Shown in pieces: positions 44,585 to 54,181 of a DNA stretch of 64,000 bases. Made by a program: the position numbers and the translations under genes. Each line of letters begins with the position of its first letter. Within the stretch, counting starts at the first letter, position 1. The stretch covers positions 1-64,000 of the forward strand of contig JAZNBA010000043.1 in assembly GCA_045586785.1 (NCBI GenBank), written 5' to 3'. Under the pieces are notes generated by a model that saw only the letters and a list, made by a program, of their open reading frames with translations, was not told where the DNA came from and did no database searches. This stretch comes from UMGS1002 sp045586785. Its GTDB lineage: Bacteria; Bacillota; Clostridia; Oscillospirales; CAG-272.

Positions 44585-45448
44585 TTATCGAACTGTTTTC
44601 AGCTCTATCAATATTACTTCCGGACGGTTATTGAAACGGACTGGAAAAATACTATTTCCGATTCCTCTGCTAACTATCATATTTGTGTTTTCATATGTGT
44701 ATAGTCCTGCATCATATTTAGGAAATATACCCTGATTGGGAGCAAATAAGCCTCCAACAAAAGGAAATCTGAACTGACCACCATGAGCATGTCCGCTGAG
44801 AACCAAATCTATTTTACTTTCTGTATAGACCTCGAACAATTCAGGCCTATGAGATAAAAGTACCGTATAAGTATCTTCTTTCTTCGTCAATTCTTGCAGC
44901 TTGCTCCGCATAACAGACGAGGAGTCTCCAAATAAATAGTCTGTCTGAAAGCTTGGATCATCCACACCTAATAAAGCTATTGTTTCTCCGGACTGTCTAA
45001 TTTCAAATCTTTCATCGTCAAGTACAACAACTCCCAATTCAATCAATTCTTCCTTGAATGCATCATACTCAGAAACTCTTGCTTCATGATTTCCTGTTAC
45101 ATAGTAGCAAGGGGCAATTTTCATTGCTTGCTCTGCGAACTGCAGAGCAATTTCAATATTGGTATTTCGCGAATCAATTATATCTCCGGTAATAGCAATT
45201 ATGTCCGGTTGCGTTAAATTCAGCATCGAAAGAAGATTTTCGTTTTTGTTTCCCATTTCCGCATTGTGCAAGTCAGAAATATGGGCGATACGATAGCCAT
45301 CAAAAGATTCCGGCAAGCTATCGCTTAAAACCGTAAATGTATTCAATTCAACAGCTGTGTTACCCCAAATAACCCAAATCAAAAGCGCTGAAAAGGCAGC
45401 CGCGCATATAGCAATTACGACTATGCTCTTTTTCTTTTTCGATATCAC
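44585..45448 (-). CDS. Membrane-anchored metallophosphoesterase (YkuE-like)
   Basis: 287 residues. A short basic start then a single hydrophobic anchor (SIVVIAICAAAFSALLIW), followed by the calcineurin-like fold with metal motifs ISDLHNAE, ITGDIIDS, VTGNHEA, LLSHRPE and LSGHAHGGQ. The active site should face outward. I choose a GTG start at 45448 because GGAGG lies 6 nt upstream and the anchor begins directly after it; an ATG at 45487 lacks such a site. Relatives act on lipid A-like or UDP-diacylglucosamine-type substrates; the substrate here is unknown. Confidence 0.85.
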   Translation of the reverse strand: MISKKKKSIVVIAICAAAFSALLIWVIWGNTAVELNTFTVLSDSLPESFDGYRIAHISDLHNAEMGNKNENLLSMLNLTQPDIIAITGDIIDSRNTNIEIALQFAEQAMKIAPCYYVTGNHEARVSEYDAFKEELIELGVVVLDDERFEIRQSGETIALLGVDDPSFQTDYLFGDSSSVMRSKLQELTKKEDTYTVLLSHRPELFEVYTESKIDLVLSGHAHGGQFRFPFVGGLFAPNQGIFPKYDAGLYTYENTNMIVSRGIGNSIFPVRFNNRPEVILIELKTVR

Positions 45449-45483
45449 AAAAATCCTCCGTTCCATTCGACAATGGCAAACAA

Positions 45484-46422
45484 TCATTTAACAAGTACAT
45501 CTGCAAAATTTTTCAAAGAAATAGTTGCATATACTGAAACATGTTTATTTCCGGCGATACTATATTTATCTCTTTCCAGCATATTCATCAGAGTGTCGTA
45601 GTATTCTCCGAAATCGTAGGTGTAATCCCATTCCGTACTACGAGTTCCGTCATTATAAACTACATACATGGAAAAAGCAAGATAATACTCACCATTCAGA
45701 TAAACACAAGGTATTGTATTCATTGAATGATAGTAAATCGAATTGCAATAATACATGGTGCTTGTACTTTGAGAAAACTGATTCAAGTAGCAATCCGGAT
45801 AATTTAAATAAATAAAGGTTTCATCAAACACGATAGGCTCGCTGGCATTTACTCCATTTTCAAACGTTGGTTTGAAAATTTGGAAATGCTGTATATCCGG
45901 AACCGCTCTTTCATTTGAAACAATATCTGTAATGGTTAAAGCCATATTTATTTGGAACACGACTGCACATTTCATACCGTTGTAGAATTCTTGAATCTCA
46001 GTTTCACTCTTATATCCAACCCAAGTATAGTCTTTGGCACAGCAGTATATAAGCTCGTCATGATCTTCCACTGGCTTATAGTAGCCGCAAACGAAGTAAT
46101 ATTCGGCGGGATCAAAAGCAATATGTAAAGGCTGTATTCCGTTTTTTATGTGATCAATCTGTTGAGCAAGAGATCTACCTTTGATATTGTACTGGGTCGT
46201 GTACTGCTCCAAATAAGCAACTAACGTAGCAACAAGATCACTGTTTTTATCTATTTCCCCATAGATAATGCGCGGAGTCGTATTGTTTTTATCGTCGGAT
46301 GTGATAGGAACGCTTCCCTTATCTGACTCTTTTTCGCCATTGGGATTGTTGGGAATCGAACAACCCGAAAGACACATTATTAATAAAGAGCAAAGTAAAA
46401 CAAACGAAATAATTTTATTCAC
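45484..46422 (-). CDS. Lipoprotein of unknown function
   Basis: 312 residues. Signal peptide with lipobox LSGC, then a charged linker and a mixed alpha/beta body with many aromatic residues. I recognise no family. A GTG start at 46422 is preferred because AGAGGTG lies 7 nt upstream and the signal peptide then starts normally (VNKIISFVLL); an ATG at 46464 would add 14 residues. It precedes the phosphoesterase by 35 nt on the same strand and may form an operon with it. Confidence 0.65.
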   Translation of the reverse strand: MNKIISFVLLCSLLIMCLSGCSIPNNPNGEKESDKGSVPITSDDKNNTTPRIIYGEIDKNSDLVATLVAYLEQYTTQYNIKGRSLAQQIDHIKNGIQPLHIAFDPAEYYFVCGYYKPVEDHDELIYCCAKDYTWVGYKSETEIQEFYNGMKCAVVFQINMALTITDIVSNERAVPDIQHFQIFKPTFENGVNASEPIVFDETFIYLNYPDCYLNQFSQSTSTMYYCNSIYYHSMNTIPCVYLNGEYYLAFSMYVVYNDGTRSTEWDYTYDFGEYYDTLMNMLERDKYSIAGNKHVSVYATISLKNFADVLVK

Positions 46423-46541
46423 ATCAATACACCTCTTTTGCAAAGAAAACTTAGGATCTGTCACTTTATATGACTGATTTTAACACTTTTTGTAGAGAAA
46501 AGCATTTTCTCTCCTCTACTCGACATATTGGAATTTGATGA

Positions 46542-47858
46542 TTAAAAAATTATGCCATCCTTATTTTCAACCTCAACACGAATTTTGATCCATCCCTTTG
46601 TAAAGGTAACAGAATATTTGCCTTTTTGGGCTGTACGGCTATTTTCGTTTGAGTCTGTAATTTGAAATCCCTGTTGTGTTATTAAATGTTCAAAGTCGTC
46701 AAATGACGCATTGAGGCTGATGCCGTAAAACGAGATCACGGGATCGGTAATGTAAATGCCTGTAATATGCTGTTCCTTGTCGGAATAATCCGGATACGAT
46801 GTTACCGTATAGATAACGCAATGCTCGGGATCAACCTGCTGTCCATGTTCATCAACGGTAGGAACATATCCCGTACCGTAGTATTCGGTTCCACCCATCA
46901 TGCCGTATTTTATTTGATGCTTTGAAAAATCAACTTTATCAACATTTTCGGCAATCCAAAATTCAAGATTGGCACCGGGTAGGTCTAAAACGCTGTACCT
47001 GTCCAAAGTAGCATCAATCTCGGTATAGTTCGCAAACATACTGTCGGGTACGGCAACCGTAATAAACCAAGCAGCCATATCATCCGTGCCGACTTGCGGA
47101 TTGTTTGTTTGTTCTATATTAACACAAAAATAATTGTCGGCAATGGTTATATTCTTAAAACCAAATCTGTAAGAGCCACTACCAGCTTCTACACAAACAA
47201 GCATAAGAGTATATCGGTCAAAGAAAGCTTCATCATAGTGTTTTGTTGCATCATTTAATGACGGAACTTCATCCCAGCCGTAATTAAAGACGCTTTCTCC
47301 GCCAAAATCACTCTTGAATTTTTCAAGGTCGGCTAAAGTATCGAATTTATATATTGGCAGATTCCACGGGTTATTGTCATTCAGCTTGCTTGCGTTTAAT
47401 GCGTTATTCCAAATATCGGGATCTCTTCCGGAACCTGCACGCGAAAACGTAGATTTAAATCCGATATTTCCGTTTTGCGTAGTGTAAAGAACACTATCCT
47501 TTGCAGGCATAGTAAATGTGATAATAGGATAAACACCGTCACGCATAGTATCGGCATTTTCACCGATATACTCGCCATTTAACTCAATTCCAACCGAAGG
47601 ACCTGATAAAAACGCAAGAGTAACTTCAACCTCTTCGCCGGCTTCATAATATTCATCAAGAGGCTTTCTAAGATAACCCCAATAGTCAATGACGGTCAGT
47701 TTATACTTTGCGTCAGCAGGATCATCGTCGTTTGGCGTATACTGATCATCTTCATTTTGCGATTGCTTGTTGTCATCGTTTGGTAACTGCGCATTATTAC
47801 AAGCACACATAGTAACAATCAGTATCATCACCATAACTATAGCAAGCACTTTTTTCAT
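46542..47858 (-). CDS. Lipoprotein with PrcB-like segment
   Basis: 438 residues. Signal peptide with lipobox MCAC, then an Asn/Asp-rich linker. The central part (about 165-290) with LMLVCVEAGSGSYRFGFKN and a long beta pattern resembles PrcB-type domains seen in other clostridial lipoproteins; this is tentative. The C-terminal part is unrecognised. The start at 47858 is chosen for AGGGAGG 8 nt upstream. It has its own extended -10 promoter, so it appears to be a single gene. Confidence 0.65.
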   Translation of the reverse strand: MKKVLAIVMVMILIVTMCACNNAQLPNDDNKQSQNEDDQYTPNDDDPADAKYKLTVIDYWGYLRKPLDEYYEAGEEVEVTLAFLSGPSVGIELNGEYIGENADTMRDGVYPIITFTMPAKDSVLYTTQNGNIGFKSTFSRAGSGRDPDIWNNALNASKLNDNNPWNLPIYKFDTLADLEKFKSDFGGESVFNYGWDEVPSLNDATKHYDEAFFDRYTLMLVCVEAGSGSYRFGFKNITIADNYFCVNIEQTNNPQVGTDDMAAWFITVAVPDSMFANYTEIDATLDRYSVLDLPGANLEFWIAENVDKVDFSKHQIKYGMMGGTEYYGTGYVPTVDEHGQQVDPEHCVIYTVTSYPDYSDKEQHITGIYITDPVISFYGISLNASFDDFEHLITQQGFQITDSNENSRTAQKGKYSVTFTKGWIKIRVEVENKDGIIF

Positions 47859-47902
47859 ACAAACAACCTCCCTTGTCAAATTCAAATTTTTCGATTAGTT
47901 AG

Positions 47903-47931
47903 ATTATACCATAAAAACAGCCAAAAGTAAA
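47903..47931 (-). promoter_or_regulatory. Promoter of the PrcB-like lipoprotein gene
   Basis: On the minus strand TTTACT (47926-47931), 17-nt spacer, TGG then TATAAT (47903-47908), an extended -10 element. Confidence 0.6.
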
Positions 47932-47973
47932 TAGGACGGCTCAACAGATTGTATAACCGAACATATAAAACAC

Positions 47974-48000
47974 AAAAAGCCCTGCATAGCAGAGCTTTTT
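47974..48000 (-). terminator. Terminator of the rplM-rpsI operon
   Basis: AAAAAGC and CTGC pair with GCAG and GCTTTTT around an ATA loop; on the minus strand, coming from rpsI, the stem ends in GCTTTTTGTGTTTT. Confidence 0.85.
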
Positions 48001-48019
48001 GTATATAAGATAAAACAAA

Positions 48020-48430
48020 TTATCTCTTGGAAAACTGAGAAGCACGACGAGCTGCTTTGAGACCGTACTTCTTTCTTTCCTTCATACGAGGATCGCGAGT
48101 CAGGAATCCTGCAGCCTTCAGTGCTGCACGATAGCTTTCATCAGCGGTGAGAAGTGCACGAGCAACGCCGTGACGGATTGCGCCTGCCTGTCCGGAAATA
48201 CCACCGCCTGCAACTCTTGCGATAATATCAAACTTACCGATAGTCTCGGTTACACCAAAAGGCTGGTTAACAATGAGCTTAAGAGTCTCAAGACCAAAGT
48301 AATCATCGATATCACGACCGTTAATGGTGATAACACCTGTGCCGGGTACAAGACGTACGCGAGCAACAGATTTCTTTCTTCTGCCTGTGCCGTAAAAATA
48401 CGGTTTTGCGCTTGTATAATCTACTGCCAT
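48020..48430 (-). CDS. rpsI: 30S ribosomal protein S9
   Basis: 136 residues. YGTGRRKKSVARVRL at the N-terminus, GGGISGQAGAIRHG in the middle and the basic RNA-contacting tail KKYGLKAARRASQFSKR at the C-terminus are diagnostic of S9. The ATG at 48430 is chosen over an upstream in-frame ATG because MAVDYTSAKPYFYGTG is the family start and AAAGGATG precedes it. It follows rplM by 23 nt, the usual L13-S9 pair. Confidence 0.98.
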   Translation of the reverse strand: MAVDYTSAKPYFYGTGRRKKSVARVRLVPGTGVITINGRDIDDYFGLETLKLIVNQPFGVTETIGKFDIIARVAGGGISGQAGAIRHGVARALLTADESYRAALKAAGFLTRDPRMKERKKYGLKAARRASQFSKR

Positions 48431-48453
48431 TTTACTAACATCCTTTCCCAAAA

Positions 48454-48882
48454 TCAAGCCTCATAAGGCACGGGCTTCTGTGCTGCGTGCTTATGATCGT
48501 TGCCCGCATAGACCTTAAGTCTGGTAGCGGACTTTCTTCCGATTGCGTTGTGAGGAAGCATACCCTTGATAGCCAGTTCCATAGCCATCTCGGGACGAGT
48601 GCTCATAAGGGTCTTATACTGAACCTCTTTGAGACCGCCGATGTAACCGGAATGACGGCGATAATACTTCTGCTCAAGTTTCTTGCCGGTAAGGATAGCC
48701 TTATCAGCGTTGATGATTATAACAAATTCACCGCAATCTACATGGGGTGTAAAGGTAGCGCGATGCTTGCCGCGAAGAATGTTAGCAGCAACTACAGCAG
48801 TTCTACCGAGAGGCTTGTCAGCCGCGTCGATAACGTACCACTTGCGCTCTACTGTTTCGGGCTTTGCCATAAAAGTGGACAT
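48454..48882 (-). CDS. rplM: 50S ribosomal protein L13
   Basis: 142 residues. KWYVIDAADKPLGRTA, LRGKHRATFTPHVDCG and GMLPHNAIGRK are L13 signatures. AAGGAG lies 9 nt before the ATG. The promoter at 48933-48961 leaves a leader of only about 45 nt, so there is little room for an L13-type autoregulatory leader RNA. Confidence 0.98.
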   Translation of the reverse strand: MSTFMAKPETVERKWYVIDAADKPLGRTAVVAANILRGKHRATFTPHVDCGEFVIIINADKAILTGKKLEQKYYRRHSGYIGGLKEVQYKTLMSTRPEMAMELAIKGMLPHNAIGRKSATRLKVYAGNDHKHAAQKPVPYEA

Positions 48883-48932
48883 TGTACGTAACTCCTTTTC
48901 AAAATAATGGTTATATTTTTTAAGACTTGCAC

Positions 48933-48961
48933 ATTATATCACAGCGTTTTTGCTTTGTCAA
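48933..48961 (-). promoter_or_regulatory. Perfect consensus promoter of rplM-rpsI
   Basis: On the minus strand TTGACA (48956-48961), exactly 17 nt, TATAAT (48933-48938). Confidence 0.92.
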
Positions 48962-49141
48962 TAGATTTTTATAATTTTTTTAATTTTTTTTAAAATATCT
49001 TTCATTTAGCCCCTTTTTGCTCGTTTTTTCTTACTTATGGGGCTTTTTTTCTCGTTTTCAAAACACATATATATGCAAAGTAATATTTTGTGCAGGTCAT
49101 TAATACAATGTAACATCTGAAAAGAAAGGAATCAACATAAT

Positions 49142-50101
49142 ATGCCTAATCAATATAAACCCGAAGGTCACATTATAGATACAGCAAAAAATCGAGAATT
49201 GTGCTCAAGCATTTCGGGATTGGAAACCGCCATGTCGCGCAACATCACGCTCGAAGGAATTGCTTTGCTATGCGACAGTAACCTAGACATACATATAAAT
49301 CTGGGAGAATGCGAAGGTATAATACACAAAGAAAATATAATGTACTGCCACGAAAAAGAGGCTGTAAAGGACATCGCTATACTTACACGGGTTGGAAAAC
49401 CCGTTTGCTTTAAAGTAATCGGATTTGAGTACAAAAACAATAAAACAATAGCTATACTGTCACGCAAAGCCGCTCAACAAGAATGCTTTGATAACTACCT
49501 AATAAAGTTACGCCCCGGGGACATCATCCCCGCACGAGTAACACACATAGAACCGTTCGGCGCATTTGTTGATATCGGATGCGGTATAATTTCCCTTTTG
49601 TCTGTAGACTGCATATCTGTATCACGTATATCTCACCCCCGCGACAGAATGAGTTGCGGTATGAATATAATGACCGTGGTTAAAAGCATTGACAACTCCA
49701 CCGGTCGAATTTATGTTACACACCGAGAGCTTCTGGGAACATGGGAACAAAACGCTGAACGTTTCTCGCCCGGTCAAACTGTGGCGGGAATTATACGCAG
49801 TGTCGAGACATACGGCATATTTGTTGAATTAACGCCAAATCTTTCAGGCTTGGCTGAACTCAGAGACGGAAAAGAAACCGCTATAAACATACAACCGGGG
49901 CAACGAGCAGCAGTATATATTAAAAATATAATACCCGAACGCATGAAAATTAAATTAGTGCTAATTGATGTCTATAATCAAACTGCCGCCGCCGAATCAC
50001 CGGAGTACTTTATAAATACGGAAAAAACATCCCATATCGACCTATGGAGATATTCACCAGCAGAATCCATCAAAACGATTGAAACAGTATTCTGTCCATA
50101 A
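49142..50101 (+). CDS. S1 RNA-binding repeat protein
   Basis: 319 residues with three S1-like OB folds: residues ~35-108 (degenerate, IHINLGECEGIIHKENI), ~120-195 (LRPGDIIPARVTHIEPFGAF, DIGCGIISLL) and ~206-270 (FSPGQTVAGIIRSVETYGIF, LSGLAEL). Such proteins resemble the RpsA/YabR group and bind single-stranded RNA. AAAGGAATC precedes the ATG. It is convergent with pcrA, with 3 nt between the two stops. A role in translation or RNA turnover is likely, but not specified by sequence. Confidence 0.85.
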   Translation: MPNQYKPEGHIIDTAKNRELCSSISGLETAMSRNITLEGIALLCDSNLDIHINLGECEGIIHKENIMYCHEKEAVKDIAILTRVGKPVCFKVIGFEYKNNKTIAILSRKAAQQECFDNYLIKLRPGDIIPARVTHIEPFGAFVDIGCGIISLLSVDCISVSRISHPRDRMSCGMNIMTVVKSIDNSTGRIYVTHRELLGTWEQNAERFSPGQTVAGIIRSVETYGIFVELTPNLSGLAELRDGKETAINIQPGQRAAVYIKNIIPERMKIKLVLIDVYNQTAAAESPEYFINTEKTSHIDLWRYSPAESIKTIETVFCP

Positions 50102-50104
50102 TAT

Positions 50105-52495
50105 TTATATTTTAGTCAATTTGGCATACGTTGCCATGAGTTTTTTAGTACCTGCCGTTTCAAATGCTACCTCATACATAATATCGGCCCCCATATTCCG
50201 AACGGAGAGCACTTCTCCCTCGCCAAATATACGGTGTTTGACATGGTCACCTTCGGCAATATTGGCACTTAAGACAGCGGTTCTGTTCACCTGTATAGAT
50301 TTGTTAACAGTTATTTCTCCACCGCCGATATGGTTTTTATCTGTGTAATAAGTTTTTGTCGCCAGCTTAATAATTTGATGCGATCTCTCACTCTCACGTT
50401 TATGTAAATCCAAATATTTAGTAGGGATCTCCTCTATAAAACGAGACGGCGGATTATGTCCACTACGCCCCCACAGCATACGGTCGTGAGCATACAATAT
50501 ATATAATTTTTCTTTGGCACGGGTTATAGCAACGTAAGCTAATCTTCTCTCCTCTTCCATCTCATCATCAGGTCCCGTAATAGTTTTCATTCCTGGAAAA
50601 ATACCATCCTCCATGCCGGGCAAAAAGACAACCGGGAACTCAAGTCCCTTGGAGCTGTGTATAGTCATAAGTATAACAGCATCGGCACTTTCATCATACT
50701 TATCAATATCAGCAACCAATGCAACTTCCTCAAGATATCCTGTAAGATTTGCTTGTTCGTTCTCTTTTTGGTACTCAAGCGCACCTGAAATTAACTCATC
50801 AATATTTTCCAGCCTATCGCGTTCCTGCTCACCGCCATCTATAATCATTTGCCTGTATCCGCTCATTTCTGAAACCTTTTGAACAAAGTCAGCAAGTGGC
50901 AACGACTCTTCCAAAGTGCTCAGACCTTCAATCAAATCAGCAAAATGCTTCAAATTCTCAGAGCTTCTCGAAAGCTCCGAATACATTCCGGCGCGTTGTA
51001 TAACATCAAACATACAACACCCCGTATCTCGTGCTATACGTTCAATATCCGAAACAGTTTTATCTCCAATCTTTCTTTTAGGCGCATTTATTATGCGTTT
51101 TAATCTTTCATTATCCGCATGATTATTAATAACATGAAGATATGCTATCATATCGCGAATTTCTTTACGGTCGTAGAATCGCGTGGTGCCGAGCGTTCTA
51201 TATGGGATTCCTGTTTTTGCAAAAAGCGATTCTATTGACTGAGCTTGAGCATTGGTTCTATACAACACAGCAAAATCGCGGCATTTACGTTTCCCATCAC
51301 GCACATTTTGACTTATTATATCAGCAATATATCGAGCTTCAGCATTTTGATTATCCGCTTCTTTAACGGTGATAAGCTCCCCAATACTTCTATCAGTCCA
51401 CAATGTTTTGCCTTTTCTTCCCTTATTGTTAGAGATAATTCCATTGGCCGCTCCCAGTATATTGCCTGTAGAACGATAATTTTGTTCAAGCTTGATAACT
51501 GTTGCATCTTTATAGTGCCTGTCAAACCCAAGTATATTGGCAATGGTTGCACCTCTGAAGCGGTATATGCTTTGATCGTCGTCGCCAACTACCATTAAAT
51601 TCCTATATCCGTTCGACAGCAACGCAGTAAGTACAAATTGGGCTTCATTAGTATCCTGATATTCATCCACGCAAACATACATAAAACGGTTCTGATATTT
51701 ACGGCAAATATCTTCATTATTTTTGAGCAACATTACCGTTTTAAAAATTATATCATCAAAATCCAGTGCATTTGATGAATCAAGTGCCGATTGATATTCC
51801 TTATAAATACGGGCAATTTGTTTACGGCGATAATCTGCTCCAACCTCAGCCATGTAATCATCTGCTCCAACCAAGCGATCTTTGGCTCGACTTATTTCGT
51901 TTATTACACTTTTTAGCGGTAATATTTTCTCGTCTATATTGCAACGCTTCATTGCCGCAGCACAAGCTCGTTTGGAATCGTCCGAATCATATATAGAAAA
52001 TCCGGGCATCAAACCTGCCGCTTCTGCATTATATCTAAGTATTCGCATACACACCGAGTGAAATGTACCCGCCCATATTTCATCAGAATCTTCTACATCA
52101 AGCATAGCTGATAAACGATTTTTGATTTCATTAGCCGCTTTGTTTGTAAATGTAATTGCCAATACTCGATATGGGGGGCACGGAGATTCTATAAATTCGT
52201 CCAATATTTCTTGTATTTGATTTTTGGAAAATGAAGCAGCAGCTTCAAGATTGGCTACTTGCTGCTCATCTATTCCATTTGGAACATAATCGCTCATATA
52301 TGCGTTACCGTACTTTATGATATGTGCTATTCTTTTAACAAGCACGGTTGTTTTGCCGCTGCCAGCTCCGGCTAATATCAAAAGCGGACCGTTAACCGTA
52401 AACACTGCTTTTCGCTGCTCTGAATTCAGTTCAGAATAATATGTATCAAATAACTTTCGTTTAGCTGAAATATATCGTGTGGTTAATTTATTCAT
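50105..52495 (-). CDS. pcrA: UvrD/PcrA-family ATP-dependent DNA helicase
   Basis: 796 residues. Superfamily 1A helicase motifs in order: QRKAVFTVNGPLLILAGAG with AGAGSGKT (42-49), AITFTNKAANE, TFHSVCMRIL, CVDEYQDTN, VVGDDDQSIYRFRGA, KLEQNYRS, VILMTIHSSKGLEFP, RLAYVAITRAKEKLY. The short C-terminal tail (HRIFGEGEVLSV) is the Tudor-like PcrA C-terminus that binds RNA polymerase. It unwinds DNA in repair and helps remove stalled polymerases. AGAGGATC lies before the ATG at 52495. Confidence 0.95.
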   Translation of the reverse strand: MNKLTTRYISAKRKLFDTYYSELNSEQRKAVFTVNGPLLILAGAGSGKTTVLVKRIAHIIKYGNAYMSDYVPNGIDEQQVANLEAAASFSKNQIQEILDEFIESPCPPYRVLAITFTNKAANEIKNRLSAMLDVEDSDEIWAGTFHSVCMRILRYNAEAAGLMPGFSIYDSDDSKRACAAAMKRCNIDEKILPLKSVINEISRAKDRLVGADDYMAEVGADYRRKQIARIYKEYQSALDSSNALDFDDIIFKTVMLLKNNEDICRKYQNRFMYVCVDEYQDTNEAQFVLTALLSNGYRNLMVVGDDDQSIYRFRGATIANILGFDRHYKDATVIKLEQNYRSTGNILGAANGIISNNKGRKGKTLWTDRSIGELITVKEADNQNAEARYIADIISQNVRDGKRKCRDFAVLYRTNAQAQSIESLFAKTGIPYRTLGTTRFYDRKEIRDMIAYLHVINNHADNERLKRIINAPKRKIGDKTVSDIERIARDTGCCMFDVIQRAGMYSELSRSSENLKHFADLIEGLSTLEESLPLADFVQKVSEMSGYRQMIIDGGEQERDRLENIDELISGALEYQKENEQANLTGYLEEVALVADIDKYDESADAVILMTIHSSKGLEFPVVFLPGMEDGIFPGMKTITGPDDEMEEERRLAYVAITRAKEKLYILYAHDRMLWGRSGHNPPSRFIEEIPTKYLDLHKRESERSHQIIKLATKTYYTDKNHIGGGEITVNKSIQVNRTAVLSANIAEGDHVKHRIFGEGEVLSVRNMGADIMYEVAFETAGTKKLMATYAKLTKI

Positions 52496-52514
52496 GTTAT
52501 GATCCTCTTATATT

Positions 52515-52544
52515 TTTATAGTTAATTATATCACACAAAGTCAA
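52515..52544 (-). promoter_or_regulatory. Candidate pcrA promoter
   Basis: On the minus strand TTGACT (52539-52544), 18-nt spacer, TATAAA (52515-52520), directly after the terminator of the upstream small gene. Confidence 0.5.
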
Positions 52545-52546
52545 TC

Positions 52547-52594
52547 TTTTCAATAGCAAAAGGGTCCATAAAAGGACCCTTTTGCTATTGAAAA
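52547..52594 (-). terminator. Strong terminator downstream of the 46-residue gene
   Basis: A perfect 21-bp stem (52547-52567 and 52574-52594) with a 6-nt ATAAAA loop. Both outer ends are T-rich when read outward. It begins at the base next to the small gene's stop codon. Confidence 0.9.
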
Positions 52595-52735
52595 TCAGTT
52601 ATTATCTTGTTTGTTCTGCTTGCAATCGCTCTTGTTTTGATTGTTTTGATTTTGATCGTTTTTCATCTGATTGCTTTGATTTGCTTTATTGGTATCTTGA
52701 TTCTTACTGTTTTTAATATTATTTTGATTGTTCAT
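52595..52735 (-). CDS. Small Asn/Gln/Lys-rich protein, 46 residues
   Basis: An ATG at 52735 preceded by AAAGGAG (9-nt spacing) opens a 46-codon frame ending in TGA right at a strong terminator. The composition is extreme: about two thirds Asn, Gln and Lys, starting MNNQNNIKNSKNQD and ending KQNKQDNN, with one Cys, no hydrophobic core and no membrane segment. It should be disordered. Small Asn/Gln-rich proteins of this kind include minor or gamma-type small acid-soluble spore proteins, but I do not recognise a defined family. A good ribosome binding site plus a dedicated terminator make it a real gene, missed by length cut-offs. Confidence 0.7.
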   Translation of the reverse strand: MNNQNNIKNSKNQDTNKANQSNQMKNDQNQNNQNKSDCKQNKQDNN

Positions 52736-52804
52736 ATTGCATTTCTCCTTTTGAAATTACAATATAATTATTATCATTTTTATAACCAATTATACAATGA
52801 AGAA

Positions 52805-54172
52805 TTAAGAAAGCATGTATTTGTAATCTATTTGAGTTTTAATTTCCGCCAAAAACTTTATAGTTAATATAATGTACACAACATCAATAATGCATCCCAA
52901 TATCCACAAAAAACCAACTTTAGTAACCAGCAACTTACCCGCAACAGATATTAACGCCGAACACGCAGAAATCACTATTAGTACCGATAATTTTCGTGTC
53001 AATTCTTCATGCAATAGCTTTATTTTTTCAGCAGGATTATATGTATCATGATTGGTGACCGAAAAACCTGTATACTTATGTATTATCTCTTTCAATGGTC
53101 CTCGCGTAAGACTGACTACAGTTGCCACAAAAAATACAGCGGATACTGCAGCAACAACGCAAAGCACTGCATAAAAATCATATGCCTCGGGGGTAATATC
53201 TATCTCCTCAATAATAAATTCAGAAGCAAATGTGTATTCAAGCACCGTCTGCACAAGTGAAAGAATGCCAAAGCAACCCGACATCACAGCTGTTAACTTC
53301 CATTTTGTAATATGTTTTCTTATCGTTATCAACCCAGCTATTACACACAAAGCCGTTAATGCATCGGGAATGATATTATATCCGTCCAAATTAAAATCAA
53401 GTGTAAAAAACGCTGCAGCGCCAAAATAGCCAAATGCAATTATAGCCGAACGTCTGGCAATATAATCCGTTCTTGAAGATACAGTTTCATAATATACAGC
53501 TTGTAAATTATCCCACAGTGTGATATCTTTTTTTAATACAATAACATATTTTAAAAGTTTTGTCAAAAATACAACACCAAACACAAGAGATATTATAATT
53601 CCAAAAACGCGGAACAAGCCTGTAAACAAATGCAACTGTCCCCATATACTCTCGTCCCAGCCTTGACCCGAAAGAGATGAAAATTCAGGTAAGGTTCCAA
53701 AAAAAGCTTTGGCAAATGCAAAGACAATAATTGTTGTTTTCGATTTTTCGGTTATAGTTTTAGAGTTAAAGCGTCCCTTTTTTATATATGCAGCCTCACC
53801 ATCATGTCTGTCAGAAAGATAAAAAATCCCATCAAACAGCTTTGCAACAGCCGGAAGTAAAGTCAACAACTCCAAAACATCAAAAACAAACGCAAACAAC
53901 AGCAACGACATATTTTGATCAGATAACGGAATAACGCCAAACACCACAAAAAGCGAAGCAAAACGCAGTGCAGTTATATAAATCAATCTTGTAAACAAAG
54001 CCTGGGCCTCGCCTATGCGATCATCAATAGCGGCTACTTTGGAAAGTGCGGTTACTAGCAGTATATATCCAATGAAATCCGGCAAAATATCCACTATGCC
54101 AATATTGGGGTTACAGAAAAATATGATTGCAGTTATAATTCTTCCCCACAATATTATATTTTTTTGCTTCAT
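52805..54172 (-). CDS. Polytopic membrane protein of unknown function
   Basis: 455 residues with about nine or ten hydrophobic segments (for example GIVDILPDFIGYILLVTAL and LYIL-type stretches in both halves). The N-terminal DILPDFIGYIL motif is also found in other clostridial membrane proteins of unknown function. GGGGGT precedes the ATG. It follows the next membrane protein by 9 nt and secA upstream, so the three appear to be one operon. No transporter signature is recognised. Confidence 0.75.
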   Translation of the reverse strand: MKQKNIILWGRIITAIIFFCNPNIGIVDILPDFIGYILLVTALSKVAAIDDRIGEAQALFTRLIYITALRFASLFVVFGVIPLSDQNMSLLLFAFVFDVLELLTLLPAVAKLFDGIFYLSDRHDGEAAYIKKGRFNSKTITEKSKTTIIVFAFAKAFFGTLPEFSSLSGQGWDESIWGQLHLFTGLFRVFGIIISLVFGVVFLTKLLKYVIVLKKDITLWDNLQAVYYETVSSRTDYIARRSAIIAFGYFGAAAFFTLDFNLDGYNIIPDALTALCVIAGLITIRKHITKWKLTAVMSGCFGILSLVQTVLEYTFASEFIIEEIDITPEAYDFYAVLCVVAAVSAVFFVATVVSLTRGPLKEIIHKYTGFSVTNHDTYNPAEKIKLLHEELTRKLSVLIVISACSALISVAGKLLVTKVGFLWILGCIIDVVYIILTIKFLAEIKTQIDYKYMLS

Positions 54173-54181
54173 TTTTACCCC

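Noticed and set aside
48883..48932. L13 leader RNA
   Set aside because: The promoter leaves about 45 nt of leader, with no obvious stem-loop.
52607..52867. 86-codon hydrophobic plus-strand frame
   Set aside because: It is the reverse of the Asn/Gln/Lys-rich small gene; poly-Leu/Ile arises from complementing its AAT/CAA codons, and it has no ribosome binding site.
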